This document shows, piece after piece, positions 19,783-28,008 of a stretch of DNA of 64,000 nucleotides. Source of the stretch: Aureimonas populi (lineage in GTDB: Bacteria; Pseudomonadota; Alphaproteobacteria; Rhizobiales; Rhizobiaceae); NCBI RefSeq assembly GCF_017815515.1, contig NZ_CP072611.1, positions 3,758,312 through 3,822,311 of the forward strand. The letters are read 5' to 3'. The position numbers were made by a program, and so were the translations under genes. Below the pieces are notes generated by a model that searched no databases, was not told the origin of the DNA, and saw only the letters and a program-made list of their open reading frames with translations. The number at the start of each line of letters is the position of its first letter. Within the stretch, counting starts at the first letter, position 1.

Positions 19783-20568
19783 ATGACGAAAAACGCGAGG
19801 ATCGCGGCGGCGGTGAAGCGCAAGACCGCAGCACGCGCGCCGAAAATCCCCTATTCGGCCGAGGAGATTGCAGAAATCTTCCGCCGCTTCGCCGTCCAGC
19901 GCGCCAACCCCGCCCCGGAACTGGCGCATGTGAACGACTTCACCCTTCTCGTGGCCGTCGTCCTCTCCGCCCAGGCGACGGACATGGGCGTGAACCGGGC
20001 GACCGGACCGCTCTTTGCGCGCGCCAGCGACCCCGCCGCCATGGCCGCGCTGGGGGAGGATGAGATTCGCGAGGCGATCAAGACCATCGGCCTCTACCGC
20101 AACAAGGCCCGGAATGTGCAGCGCCTCTCGGAAATCCTGCGCGATGCGTATGGCGGCAAGGTGCCGCGCGAGCGCGAGGCGCTGGAGAGCCTGCCAGGCG
20201 TCGGGCGCAAGACCGCCAACGTGGTTCTCAACACCGCCTTCGGGCAGGAAACGCTGGCGGTGGACACCCATATCCAGCGCATCGGCAACCGCCTGAAGAT
20301 CGCCCCCGGCAAGACGCCGGAAGAGGTGGAGCGCGGCTTCCTGAAGATCATCCCGGAGGGCTACCTGCGCCACGCCCACCATTGGCTCATCCTGCATGGG
20401 CGCTTCGTGTGCAAGGCGCGCAAGCCGGACTGCGCCGTGTGCATCATCGCCGATCTGTGCAGGGCCGACGAGAAGTGGAACGACGTGCCGGCCGAGCTTA
20501 TCGCCCTGCCCGATCGAGGGCCGGGTCCGCAGCCGCTTCCACCGGGGGCGACGCGTCCGGGCGGCTGA
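19783..20568 (+). CDS. nth: Endonuclease III
   Basis: Nth is a bifunctional glycosylase/AP lyase for oxidised pyrimidines. The 261-residue product has LLVAVVLSAQATD, the helix-hairpin-helix LPGVGRKTANVVLNTAFG with catalytic Lys, AVDTHIQRIGNR with catalytic Asp, and the iron-sulfur cysteines in CKARKPDCAVCIIADLC. It looks like the canonical housekeeping copy. The N terminus is basic and extended (KRKTAARAPK), and the C-terminal tail is Gly/Pro rich. The last 71 bp overlap the convergent EI24 membrane-protein gene, an unusually long antisense overlap. Confidence 0.95.
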   Translation: MTKNARIAAAVKRKTAARAPKIPYSAEEIAEIFRRFAVQRANPAPELAHVNDFTLLVAVVLSAQATDMGVNRATGPLFARASDPAAMAALGEDEIREAIKTIGLYRNKARNVQRLSEILRDAYGGKVPREREALESLPGVGRKTANVVLNTAFGQETLAVDTHIQRIGNRLKIAPGKTPEEVERGFLKIIPEGYLRHAHHWLILHGRFVCKARKPDCAVCIIADLCRADEKWNDVPAELIALPDRGPGPQPLPPGATRPGG

Positions 20569-21277
20569 GCGCGAGCCCGCCTTCGCGCGCCGAGACGCGC
20601 TGGTGCAGATGCACCATGAAGGCGGCGGCGAAGAGGGGCGTCAACAGGTTCAGCACCGGCACCGCGAGGAAGGCCGCCAGCAGAAGCCCGCCGAGGAAAA
20701 CCGAGGCCCCGTAGCGCGCGCGAAGTCCCTTCGCCTCCTCTTCCGGCCGGTAGCGCAGGGCCGCGAACTCGAAATATTCCCGCCCCAGGAGATAGCCGTT
20801 CACCACGAAGAAAGCGGCTACGTTCACCAGCGGCACCCACAGCAGCAGGAAGGCGACGAGATTGCCGAGGATCACGATGCCGAAGAACTTCAGGGAGAGG
20901 ATCGCCCCCGGCAGGAAATCCATCGCCCGGCCCTTGGGGCTCGCGGGATAATGCCGCTCCTCCACCACCTTCGCCACGTCGTCGAGGAACAGCCCGGCGA
21001 TCACCGCAGAGACGGGCGCGATCAGGAAGGCCAGCAGGAAGGCGAGCGCGATGGAGGCCGCCCAGCCGGCGAAGGTGCCGGCATTGTCCACCCAGGCCGG
21101 CATGTCGGGCGCGAAATTGGCGAAGAAGGGGATCGCCACCACCTCGAAGAGCCAGCGCACCGCGAACCAGAGGGCGATCAGGACGACGGCCGTCAGCCCC
21201 AGCGTCTTCCACAGCGCGGCGCGGAAGGGCTGGGAGAAGATGTCCGTCAAGGCAAGGCGGGCGGCGGTGAAGATCAT
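20498..21277 (-). CDS. EI24/CysZ-like membrane protein
   Basis: The 259-residue protein has four main hydrophobic stretches (about residues 25-47, 66-95, 125-155 and 195-215). MIFTAARLALTDIFSQPFR at the N terminus and FLDDVAKVVEERHYP after the second pair match the EI24-domain family, which includes the CysZ sulfate permease. A sulfate role is possible but unproven. The last ~25 residues are hydrophilic, and their codons overlap the 3' end of nth on the other strand. Confidence 0.75.
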   Translation of the reverse strand: MIFTAARLALTDIFSQPFRAALWKTLGLTAVVLIALWFAVRWLFEVVAIPFFANFAPDMPAWVDNAGTFAGWAASIALAFLLAFLIAPVSAVIAGLFLDDVAKVVEERHYPASPKGRAMDFLPGAILSLKFFGIVILGNLVAFLLLWVPLVNVAAFFVVNGYLLGREYFEFAALRYRPEEEAKGLRARYGASVFLGGLLLAAFLAVPVLNLLTPLFAAAFMVHLHQRVSAREGGLALSRPDASPPVEAAADPALDRAGR

Positions 21278-21415
21278 CGGCGGCGGGCTCCCGGTGGGCT
21301 GGTGCCGAGATAGGGCCGGCGCGGCCCCGCCACAATGCCGGCGCTTGCCGCTCGCCTTTTGCGCCCGCGCCGGGTAATGCGCTTCCTGTAGCGCAGCAGG
21401 ATCTCAAGGGCCCGG

Positions 21416-22438
21416 ATGCAGACCTTCGACGTTCTCACCATCGGCAACGCCATCGTCGACATCATTTCGCAGACCGACGAGGCGACACTGGCTCGCCTGA
21501 AGGTCCAGAAAAGCGCGATGACGCTCGTGGACACGGATCGCGCGCTGGAGCTCTACGACGCGATGGGGCCGGCGGTGGAGATGTCGGGCGGCAGCGCCGG
21601 CAACACGGTGTCCGGGCTGGTAAGCCTCGGCGGCACGGGCGCCTATTTCGGCAAGGTCTCGAACGACGAGCTGGGCCGCATCTTCGCGCACGACATCCAC
21701 GCGCTCGGTGTCCATTTCGAAAGCGCCCCGCTTGCGGGCGACCCGCCCACCGCGCGCTCGATGATCTTCGTCACGCCGGACGGCGAGCGCTCGATGAACA
21801 CCTATCTGGGCGCCTGCACCGAGCTGACGCCCGAGGATATCGACCCCGCCATCGTGGCGGCCGCGCGCGTCACCTATTTCGAGGGCTATCTCTGGGACCA
21901 GCCGAGCGCCAAGGCGGCCATCGTCAAGGCCGCGCAGCTTGCCCATGAGGCGGGGCGCGAGGTGGCCATGACGCTGTCGGACGCCTTCTGCGTGGGGCGC
22001 TACCGCGCGGAGTTCCTCGAACTGATGCGCTCGGGCAAGGTCGACATCGTCTTCGCCAACGAGGCCGAGGCGCTGTCGCTCTACGAGACGCAGGATTTCG
22101 AGGAGGCGCTGGAGAAGATCGGCGCCGACACCCACCGTCTCGCCATCGTCACCCGCTCCGAAAAGGGCTGCGTCGTGGTGAAGGGCGCCGAGCGCCAGGC
22201 CTTCCCGGCAAGCCGCGTCGAGCGGCTGCTCGATACCACCGGGGCCGGCGACCTCTTCGCCTCGGGCTTCCTGCGCGGCTACACGGCCGGCCTTGGCCAT
22301 GCCGACTGCGCCGCGCTCGGCGCCATCGCCGCCGGGCATATCATCGAGCAGATCGGCCCTCGCCCACAGCGCCCCTTGCGCGACCTGCCCCAGGCGGCCG
22401 CGATCCTGGCCAGGATCGGAGAAAGGAAGGACGCCTGA
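21416..22438 (+). CDS. PfkB-family carbohydrate/adenosine kinase
   Basis: The 340-residue protein has the ribokinase-fold signatures: an N-terminal FDVLTIGNAIVDII, the GGSAGNTVSGLVSLG substrate loop, and the C-terminal ATP/anion-hole motif DTTGAGDLFASGFLRG with the catalytic Asp. Rhizobial relatives at this locus are usually annotated as adenosine kinase, and the length fits. Phosphorylation of adenosine is therefore the favoured but not proven reaction. The gene stands alone, with a purine-rich AAGGG before the ATG. Confidence 0.85.
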   Translation: MQTFDVLTIGNAIVDIISQTDEATLARLKVQKSAMTLVDTDRALELYDAMGPAVEMSGGSAGNTVSGLVSLGGTGAYFGKVSNDELGRIFAHDIHALGVHFESAPLAGDPPTARSMIFVTPDGERSMNTYLGACTELTPEDIDPAIVAAARVTYFEGYLWDQPSAKAAIVKAAQLAHEAGREVAMTLSDAFCVGRYRAEFLELMRSGKVDIVFANEAEALSLYETQDFEEALEKIGADTHRLAIVTRSEKGCVVVKGAERQAFPASRVERLLDTTGAGDLFASGFLRGYTAGLGHADCAALGAIAAGHIIEQIGPRPQRPLRDLPQAAAILARIGERKDA

Positions 22439-22483
22439 GGGGCGAGGCACGCGAGGCGGTGGCCCCGCCGATTCGCCTGCCCT

Positions 22484-24016
22484 TCACGCCGCGTTCCGCA
22501 AACGCTCCCCCGCCATGCGGTAGGAGATCGCCTCGGCCAGATGCACGCGCCGCACGGCCGCCTCGCCCTCCAGATCCGCCAGCGTGCGCGCCACCTTGAG
22601 GATGCGGTGATAGGCGCGGGCCGAGAGCTTCATGCGCTCCGCCGCCTCGCTGAGCAGCGCCTGCCCGCTTTCATCCATCATCGCGATCCGCTCCACCAGC
22701 GCGGCCGGGCATTCCGCGTTGCAGCCGATGCCCGGCGTGGCCAGCGCGGTGAAGCGCGCGCTCTGGATGGCGCGCGCCCGTTCCACCCGCGCCTTCACCG
22801 TGGCCGAGGTTTCGCTGGCGCCGGGGCGGATGAGGTCCGCCGCCGTCACGGCCGGCACCTCCACCCGCAGATCGATGCGGTCCAGCAGCGGGCCCGAGAG
22901 GCGGGCCTGATAGTCGCTCGCGCAGCGCGGGCCCCGCGCGCAGCTATGGCCCGGCTCGCCGGCCATGCCGCAGCGGCAGGGGTTCATCGCCGCCACGAGC
23001 TGGAAGCGCGCCGGATAGGAGACGCGATGGTTGGCGCGCGCGATGACGCTCACGCCCGATTCCAGCGGCTGGCGCAGCGAATCGAGCACGGCTGGCGAAA
23101 ACTCGGGAAACTCGTCGAGAAAGAGAACGCCGCGATGGGCGAGCGACACCTCCCCCGGCCGCGCCCTCAGCCCGCCGCCGACCAGGGCGGCCATGGAAGC
23201 CGAGTGATGGGGCGCGCGAAAGGGCCGGCGGTCCGAAAGGCGGCCGCCCGGCAGTTCCCCCGCCACCGAAGCGATCATCGACACTTCCAGAAGCTCGCTT
23301 GGGCCGAGCGGCGGCAGGAGCGAGGGCAGTCGCGCGGCCAGCATGGACTTGCCGGAACCGGGCGGACCGACCATCAGGAGATTGTGCCCGCCGGCCGCCG
23401 CCACTTCCAGCGCGCGCTTGGCCACCGCCTGCCCCTTGATATCGGCGAGATCGGGCATCGCCGCCGCATCCTCGCGGATGGCCGGCCGGGGCCGGCCGAG
23501 AACCTGCGTGCCGCGAAAATGGTTGGCGAGCTGGATGAGGCTGCGAGGAGCGAGAATGGCCATGTCGGGGCTGGCCCAGGCCGCTTCCGGACCGCAGGCC
23601 GCCGGGCAGATCAGGCCGAGGCCCCGCGCATTGGCGCCCACCGCCGCCGGAAGCGCGCCGGCCACGGGCGCCAGCGTTCCGTCCAGCGACAATTCGCCGA
23701 TCACGCAGAAGCCGGAGAGCGCATCGGCCGGAATCGCGTCGAGCGCAGCCATCAGCCCGAGCGCGATGGGCAGGTCGTAATGGCTGCCCTCCTTGGGCAG
23801 GTCGGCGGGCGCCAGATTGACCGTCACCTTCTTGGGCGGCATGGACAGGCCGGAGGCGTGCAGCGCGGCCTGCACCCGCTCCCGGCTCTCCGTCACGGCC
23901 TTGTCGGCAAGGCCCACGATCTGCATGCCCATCTTGCCGGGCGCCACCATCACCTCGACATCGACGGGAACCGCCTCGACGCCCTGGAACGCCACGGTTG
24001 CGACCCGCGCGATCAT
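22484..24016 (-). CDS. yifB: YifB/ComM-type AAA+ ATPase (Mg-chelatase-like)
   Basis: The 510-residue protein starts MIARVATVAFQGVEAVPVDV and has an N-terminal ChlI domain (GLADKAVTESRERV, GSHYDLPIAL), Walker A GPPGSGKSMLA near residue 215, Walker B VLFLDEFPEF and a C-terminal region RAYHRILKVARTLADLEG. Family members (ComM) are hexameric helicases that aid branch migration of integrating DNA in natural transformation. In rhizobial genomes the gene commonly lies by gshB, as here. It appears intact. Confidence 0.92.
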   Translation of the reverse strand: MIARVATVAFQGVEAVPVDVEVMVAPGKMGMQIVGLADKAVTESRERVQAALHASGLSMPPKKVTVNLAPADLPKEGSHYDLPIALGLMAALDAIPADALSGFCVIGELSLDGTLAPVAGALPAAVGANARGLGLICPAACGPEAAWASPDMAILAPRSLIQLANHFRGTQVLGRPRPAIREDAAAMPDLADIKGQAVAKRALEVAAAGGHNLLMVGPPGSGKSMLAARLPSLLPPLGPSELLEVSMIASVAGELPGGRLSDRRPFRAPHHSASMAALVGGGLRARPGEVSLAHRGVLFLDEFPEFSPAVLDSLRQPLESGVSVIARANHRVSYPARFQLVAAMNPCRCGMAGEPGHSCARGPRCASDYQARLSGPLLDRIDLRVEVPAVTAADLIRPGASETSATVKARVERARAIQSARFTALATPGIGCNAECPAALVERIAMMDESGQALLSEAAERMKLSARAYHRILKVARTLADLEGEAAVRRVHLAEAISYRMAGERLRNAA

Positions 24017-24104
24017 GATGCCACCTCGCCCTGCCGGCGTGCCGAACCCAACGCGCACACGCCTCACGCGCAAGGCTAGACGTTTCGCGGGATCGAAACA
24101 AGAA

Positions 24105-24133
24105 CGGGCCGGGAACGAATCGCCCCCGGCCCG
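24105..24133 (-). terminator. Terminator downstream of the SH3-domain gene
   Basis: CGGGCCGGG (24105-24113) pairs with CCCGGCCCG (24125-24133). On the minus strand it is followed by TTCTTGTTTC, an interrupted T tract. It lies 35 bp past the SH3 gene stop and before the yifB start. Confidence 0.65.
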
Positions 24134-24167
24134 CCGTTTTCCTCAAAGCTTGCGAAAAGGTAAAATC

Positions 24168-24764
24168 TTACCGATCGCGGCGGTCCTCCCAGCGGCGGTC
24201 GTCCCGCCCGCGATTATCGCCACGCCGGTCGTCGTCCCGGCGATCCCAGCCGCCGCGCCGGTCGTCATCGCGGCGATGCGACTCGCCGCGCCGGTCGTCG
24301 CGCTCACGCCAGTCGGGGCGGCGGTCGTCGCGTCGGTTCCAGTCGCCCCGGCGCGGGCCGTCGTGAATGGAGCGATAACGCTCACGGTCGCGGTAGAAGG
24401 AGCGGCCCTGGTAATGGCGGTCCCAGTAATTGCCGAAGGAGAAGCTGACGACCGGCGGCCCCACACGCTCCACGAAGCGCGGGCCGCTGTAGCGGGTGCC
24501 GCGATAGGTCTGTGCGAGATAGTTCGACGACATCCAGCCGCGATAGCCGCGATAGGTGACGTCGCACCACGAGCGGTTCGACAGGCAGCCGTGAACCTCC
24601 ACGGCGGCCCCGCCGCGCACCACGTCCACCGCCGGATAGGCGGTGGAGGGGCCCGAGCGCAAATTGACGTTGGTCGTGGCGATGGCCGGCGCCGCCGAGG
24701 CGATGGCCGGAACCATCAGCGCCCCGGCCAGCGCCAGCGAGCGGATGAGCGTTCTGTTCAGCAT
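24168..24764 (-). CDS. Secreted SH3-domain protein with Arg/Asp-rich repetitive tail
   Basis: The 198-residue protein has a signal peptide (RTLIRSLALAGALMVPAIAS), then a bacterial SH3 domain (TTNVNLRSGPSTAYPAVDVV to WCDVTYRGYRGWMSSNYLA, about residues 25-90). The last ~75 residues are a low-complexity tail built from repeated RRDDRR, RDD and DRRG units. SH3_3 domains often bind peptidoglycan; the highly charged periplasmic tail could bind polyanions or cell wall, but this is inference. The start at 24764 was chosen because it creates the signal peptide. Confidence 0.78.
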   Translation of the reverse strand: MLNRTLIRSLALAGALMVPAIASAAPAIATTNVNLRSGPSTAYPAVDVVRGGAAVEVHGCLSNRSWCDVTYRGYRGWMSSNYLAQTYRGTRYSGPRFVERVGPPVVSFSFGNYWDRHYQGRSFYRDRERYRSIHDGPRRGDWNRRDDRRPDWRERDDRRGESHRRDDDRRGGWDRRDDDRRGDNRGRDDRRWEDRRDR

Positions 24765-24861
24765 GGGGTGTCTCCCTCCGATGAGCTTGACGCCAAAATG
24801 GCACGCGCAAACCGAACGATCCCGGAACGCCCCGTTCATCGAGCGTTCAAGAACCGCAGGC

Positions 24862-25800
24862 TCAGCGCCTGGCTTCCACCGCATCCCAGAAGAGGCTGGC
24901 GATATCGGCGCCGCCGAAGCGCTTCACCTCCCGGATGCCGGTCGGCGAGGTGACGTTGATCTCGGTGAGATAGTCGCCGATCACGTCGATGCCCACGAAG
25001 ATCTGGCCCCGCTGCTTCAGCGCGGGGCCGATGGCCTCGCAAATCTCGCGCTCGCGGTCCGTCAGCTCCGTCGCCTCCGCGCGCCCGCCCACATGCATGT
25101 TGGAGCGCGCGTCCGTCTCGGACGGCACGCGGTTGATCGCGCCCACCGGCTCCCCGTCGATGAGGATGATGCGCTTGTCGCCTTTGCGCACGTCCGGCAG
25201 ATAGCGCTGGACGATAAAGGGCTCGCGGAACAGGAGCGCGAAGGTCTCCATGAAGGAGGAGAGGTTGCGGTCCTCCCGCGTCAGGTGGAACACGCCCGCC
25301 CCGCCATTTCCGTAGAGCGGCTTCATGACGATCTCGCCATGCTCGGCGCGGAAGGCGGCGACTTCCTCCGGGTCCTTGGTGATCAGGGTCTCCGGCATGA
25401 GATGGGGGAACTCGGTGACGAAAATCTTCTCGGGCATGTTGCGCACCCAGGCGGGGTCGTTGACCACCAGCGTCCGGGGGTGGATGCGCTCCAGGAGGTG
25501 CGTCGAGGTGATGTAGTTCATGTCGAAGGGCGGGTCCTGGCGCAGGAGCACCACGTCCATGGTGGAGAGGTCGGTGCGCTCCGGCTGGCCGAGCGTGAAG
25601 TGCCGGCCCTGCTCCTCCTGGAGCTTCATCGTCTCCACGCGCGCCGAGACCACGCCGTCGCGGAAGCTCAGGCGGTCGGGCGTGTAGTGGAAGAGCCGGT
25701 GGCCGCGCCGTTCCGCTTCCAGGCACAGGGCGAAGGTCGAATCGCCCTTGATGGTGATCGAGGAGACATGGTCCATCTGGACCGCGACCTTCAGAGCCAT
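24862..25800 (-). CDS. gshB: Glutathione synthetase
   Basis: GshB joins gamma-glutamylcysteine and glycine with ATP to make glutathione. The 312-residue product is full length: [20 protein letters not shown] at the start, [20 protein letters not shown], the ATP-grasp motifs [17 protein letters not shown] and [16 protein letters not shown], then [20 protein letters not shown], whose Asp and Asn bind metal. In many rhizobia it follows rsmI-yraN directly. Here kup and an efflux module (25862-33317) lie between. Confidence 0.96.
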   Translation of the reverse strand: MALKVAVQMDHVSSITIKGDSTFALCLEAERRGHRLFHYTPDRLSFRDGVVSARVETMKLQEEQGRHFTLGQPERTDLSTMDVVLLRQDPPFDMNYITSTHLLERIHPRTLVVNDPAWVRNMPEKIFVTEFPHLMPETLITKDPEEVAAFRAEHGEIVMKPLYGNGGAGVFHLTREDRNLSSFMETFALLFREPFIVQRYLPDVRKGDKRIILIDGEPVGAINRVPSETDARSNMHVGGRAEATELTDREREICEAIGPALKQRGQIFVGIDVIGDYLTEINVTSPTGIREVKRFGGADIASLFWDAVEARR

Positions 25801-25861
25801 GGCACATCCTTCCGAGAGGCTTTCCGTGCCCCGCGTTAGCCGGGCATGGGGCGCTTGTCCA

Positions 25862-27763
25862 TCAGATCGCGAGTTGCTGGCCCATCTCCACCACGCGGTT
25901 GGTGGGCAGGCGGTAGAACTGCGTGGCGTCGGCGACCTGCCCGTTAAGCGCGATGTAGAGACGGTCCTGCCAGTTCGGCATTCCCCGCCCCGGAAGCGCC
26001 CTCAACGAGCGGCGCGACAGGAAGAAGGAGGTGGACATGATCTCGAACGCCAGCCCCTTGCGCCGCGCCAGCGCCAGCGCGGCGGGCACGTTGGGCTCCT
26101 CCATATAGCCGAAGGTCACGGTGACGAGGCTGAACCGCGCATTGATCGGCTCGATCCGCAGGCGCTCGCCTTCGCCCACGCGCGGGCGGTCGGCGGTGCG
26201 CACCGTGAGGATCAGGTTCCGCTCGTGCAGCACACCGTTGTGCTTCAGATTGTGCAGGAGCGAGGAGGGCGCGACCTGCGGGTCGGCCGTCATGAACACG
26301 GCCATGCCGCGCGCGGTGGCCGGCGGGGAGCGCTCCAGCATCGCGGCCAGCCTGTCCATCGGCACGGCGTCGCGCTGCGCCTTGTCGGCGACCAGCCGCG
26401 TGCCGCGCACGAAGGTGCCCATCACCACAAGCAGCACCACGGCCAGCCCCACAGGTACGTAGCCGCCATCGGCGATCTTGGTGAGATTGGCGCCTAGAAA
26501 CAGCGTCTCCAGCGCCACGATGGGCGCCATGACGAGCACGATCCGCGGCACCGCCCATCCCCATGCCTGGCGAAAGACGATGACCGCCAGGATGGAGGTC
26601 GCCATCATGTTGCCCGCGACGGCGATGCCGTAGGCCCCGGCCAGTTCGCCCGAGGAGCCGAAGAACAGGACGAGGCCGACGACGCCGAGATAGATCAGGA
26701 AGTTCACCCTCGGGATATAGATCTGGCCCGCATGCTCGTCCGACGTATGGCGCACCTCCATGCGTGGCAGCAGCCCGAGCTGGATGGCCTGATGGGTGAG
26801 CGAGAAGGCGCCTGTGATGACCGCCTGCGCGGCGATGACGGTGGCCAGCGTGGCCAGGATCACCAGCGGGGCGAGCGCCCATGAGGGCGCGAGCAGGAAG
26901 AACGGGTTCTCCACCGCCCCGGGGTCGGAGAGGATCAGTGCCCCCTGCCCCAGATAGTTGAGCGCCAGCGCCGGGAAGACCAGCGTGCCCCAGGCGAAGC
27001 GGATCGGCGCGCGGCCGAAATGACCGAGATCGGCATAGAGCGCCTCGGCCCCCGTCACCGCCAGGAAGACGGTGCCCAGGATCGCCAGCGCCGTCAGCCC
27101 GTGATCGGCGACGAAGCCGAGCGCCGCGAGCGGGTTGATCGCCGCCAGGATCGCCGGCTCGTCGCCGATATGGGCAAGCCCGAGCCCGCCCAGGACGAGG
27201 AACCACAGGATCGTCACCGGGCCGAACAGCCGTGCGATGCGCGCGGTGCCGAAAGTCTGCGCGGCGAACAGCCCCGTCAGGATCGCCAGCGTCAGCGGCA
27301 GGGCGGCGCCTGCCAATTGCGGCGAGACGAGCCGCAGGCCCTCCATTGCCGAAAGCACGGAGATCGCCGGCGTGATGATGGCATCGCCGTAGAAGAGCGA
27401 GGCCGCCAGGATGCCGATGAACAGGAGCGCCCCGGTGCGCCCGCAGAAGCGCTGCGCCAGCGCCATCAGCGACAGGACACCGCCCTCGCCGTTATTGTCG
27501 GCCTTGAGCACGAGCGAGACGTATTTGACCGAGACGGTCAGCGTCAGCGTCCAGAGGAGGAGCGAGACGATCCCCACCACCTCCTCGGGCTCGAGCCCGT
27601 CCTCCCCCGCATGGAGCAGCGCCTCGCGCAAGGCGTAGAGCGGGCTGGTGCCGATATCGCCGTAGACGACGCCGATGCAACCGACGACGAGAGGCGCGAA
27701 CGCGGCTGCGGGCCGGGGCGCGACGCCCCCGGCTCCCGGCGCGATGACTGGATCGACCGACAT
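25862..27763 (-). CDS. kup: Low-affinity K+ transporter, Kup family
   Basis: Kup imports K+ with protons. The 633-residue protein has about twelve membrane helices in the first 430 residues and a cytoplasmic tail of about 200. Diagnostic stretches are [60 protein letters not shown] and [15 protein letters not shown]. The C terminus ends [16 protein letters not shown], as in the family. It stands alone, 60 nt upstream of gshB, separated by only weak inverted repeats. Confidence 0.95.
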   Translation of the reverse strand: MSVDPVIAPGAGGVAPRPAAAFAPLVVGCIGVVYGDIGTSPLYALREALLHAGEDGLEPEEVVGIVSLLLWTLTLTVSVKYVSLVLKADNNGEGGVLSLMALAQRFCGRTGALLFIGILAASLFYGDAIITPAISVLSAMEGLRLVSPQLAGAALPLTLAILTGLFAAQTFGTARIARLFGPVTILWFLVLGGLGLAHIGDEPAILAAINPLAALGFVADHGLTALAILGTVFLAVTGAEALYADLGHFGRAPIRFAWGTLVFPALALNYLGQGALILSDPGAVENPFFLLAPSWALAPLVILATLATVIAAQAVITGAFSLTHQAIQLGLLPRMEVRHTSDEHAGQIYIPRVNFLIYLGVVGLVLFFGSSGELAGAYGIAVAGNMMATSILAVIVFRQAWGWAVPRIVLVMAPIVALETLFLGANLTKIADGGYVPVGLAVVLLVVMGTFVRGTRLVADKAQRDAVPMDRLAAMLERSPPATARGMAVFMTADPQVAPSSLLHNLKHNGVLHERNLILTVRTADRPRVGEGERLRIEPINARFSLVTVTFGYMEEPNVPAALALARRKGLAFEIMSTSFFLSRRSLRALPGRGMPNWQDRLYIALNGQVADATQFYRLPTNRVVEMGQQLAI

Positions 27764-27974
27764 GGGTCATGGGTCTCGAAGAGAGGGGGCGACGCCGTGG
27801 GGGCCGGCTCTCTTCCCGGCTGGCGGCACGTTCGGCGGCGGAGCCGGCTCCTGGCCGGCCGGGCCGCGCGGTGAACGCCGGCGGGCTCATAGACCCTCCG
27901 GCGCTCATCCGCAAAGCGAAATCCGTAGCACGCTCAAATGGGATGGCGCGGAGGCCGCGACAAGCAGGCAAGAA

Positions 27975-27999
27975 AAAAGGGGCCGCGAGGGCCCCTTTT
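27975..27999. terminator. Bidirectional rho-independent terminator
   Basis: A perfect 10-bp stem, AAAAGGGGCC (27975-27984) and GGCCCCTTTT (27990-27999), has a 5-nt loop GCGAG. A and T runs flank both sides. It terminates the minus-strand RND permease transcript 10 bp after its stop. Confidence 0.9.
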
Positions 28000-28008
28000 C
28001 CTTGGTCT

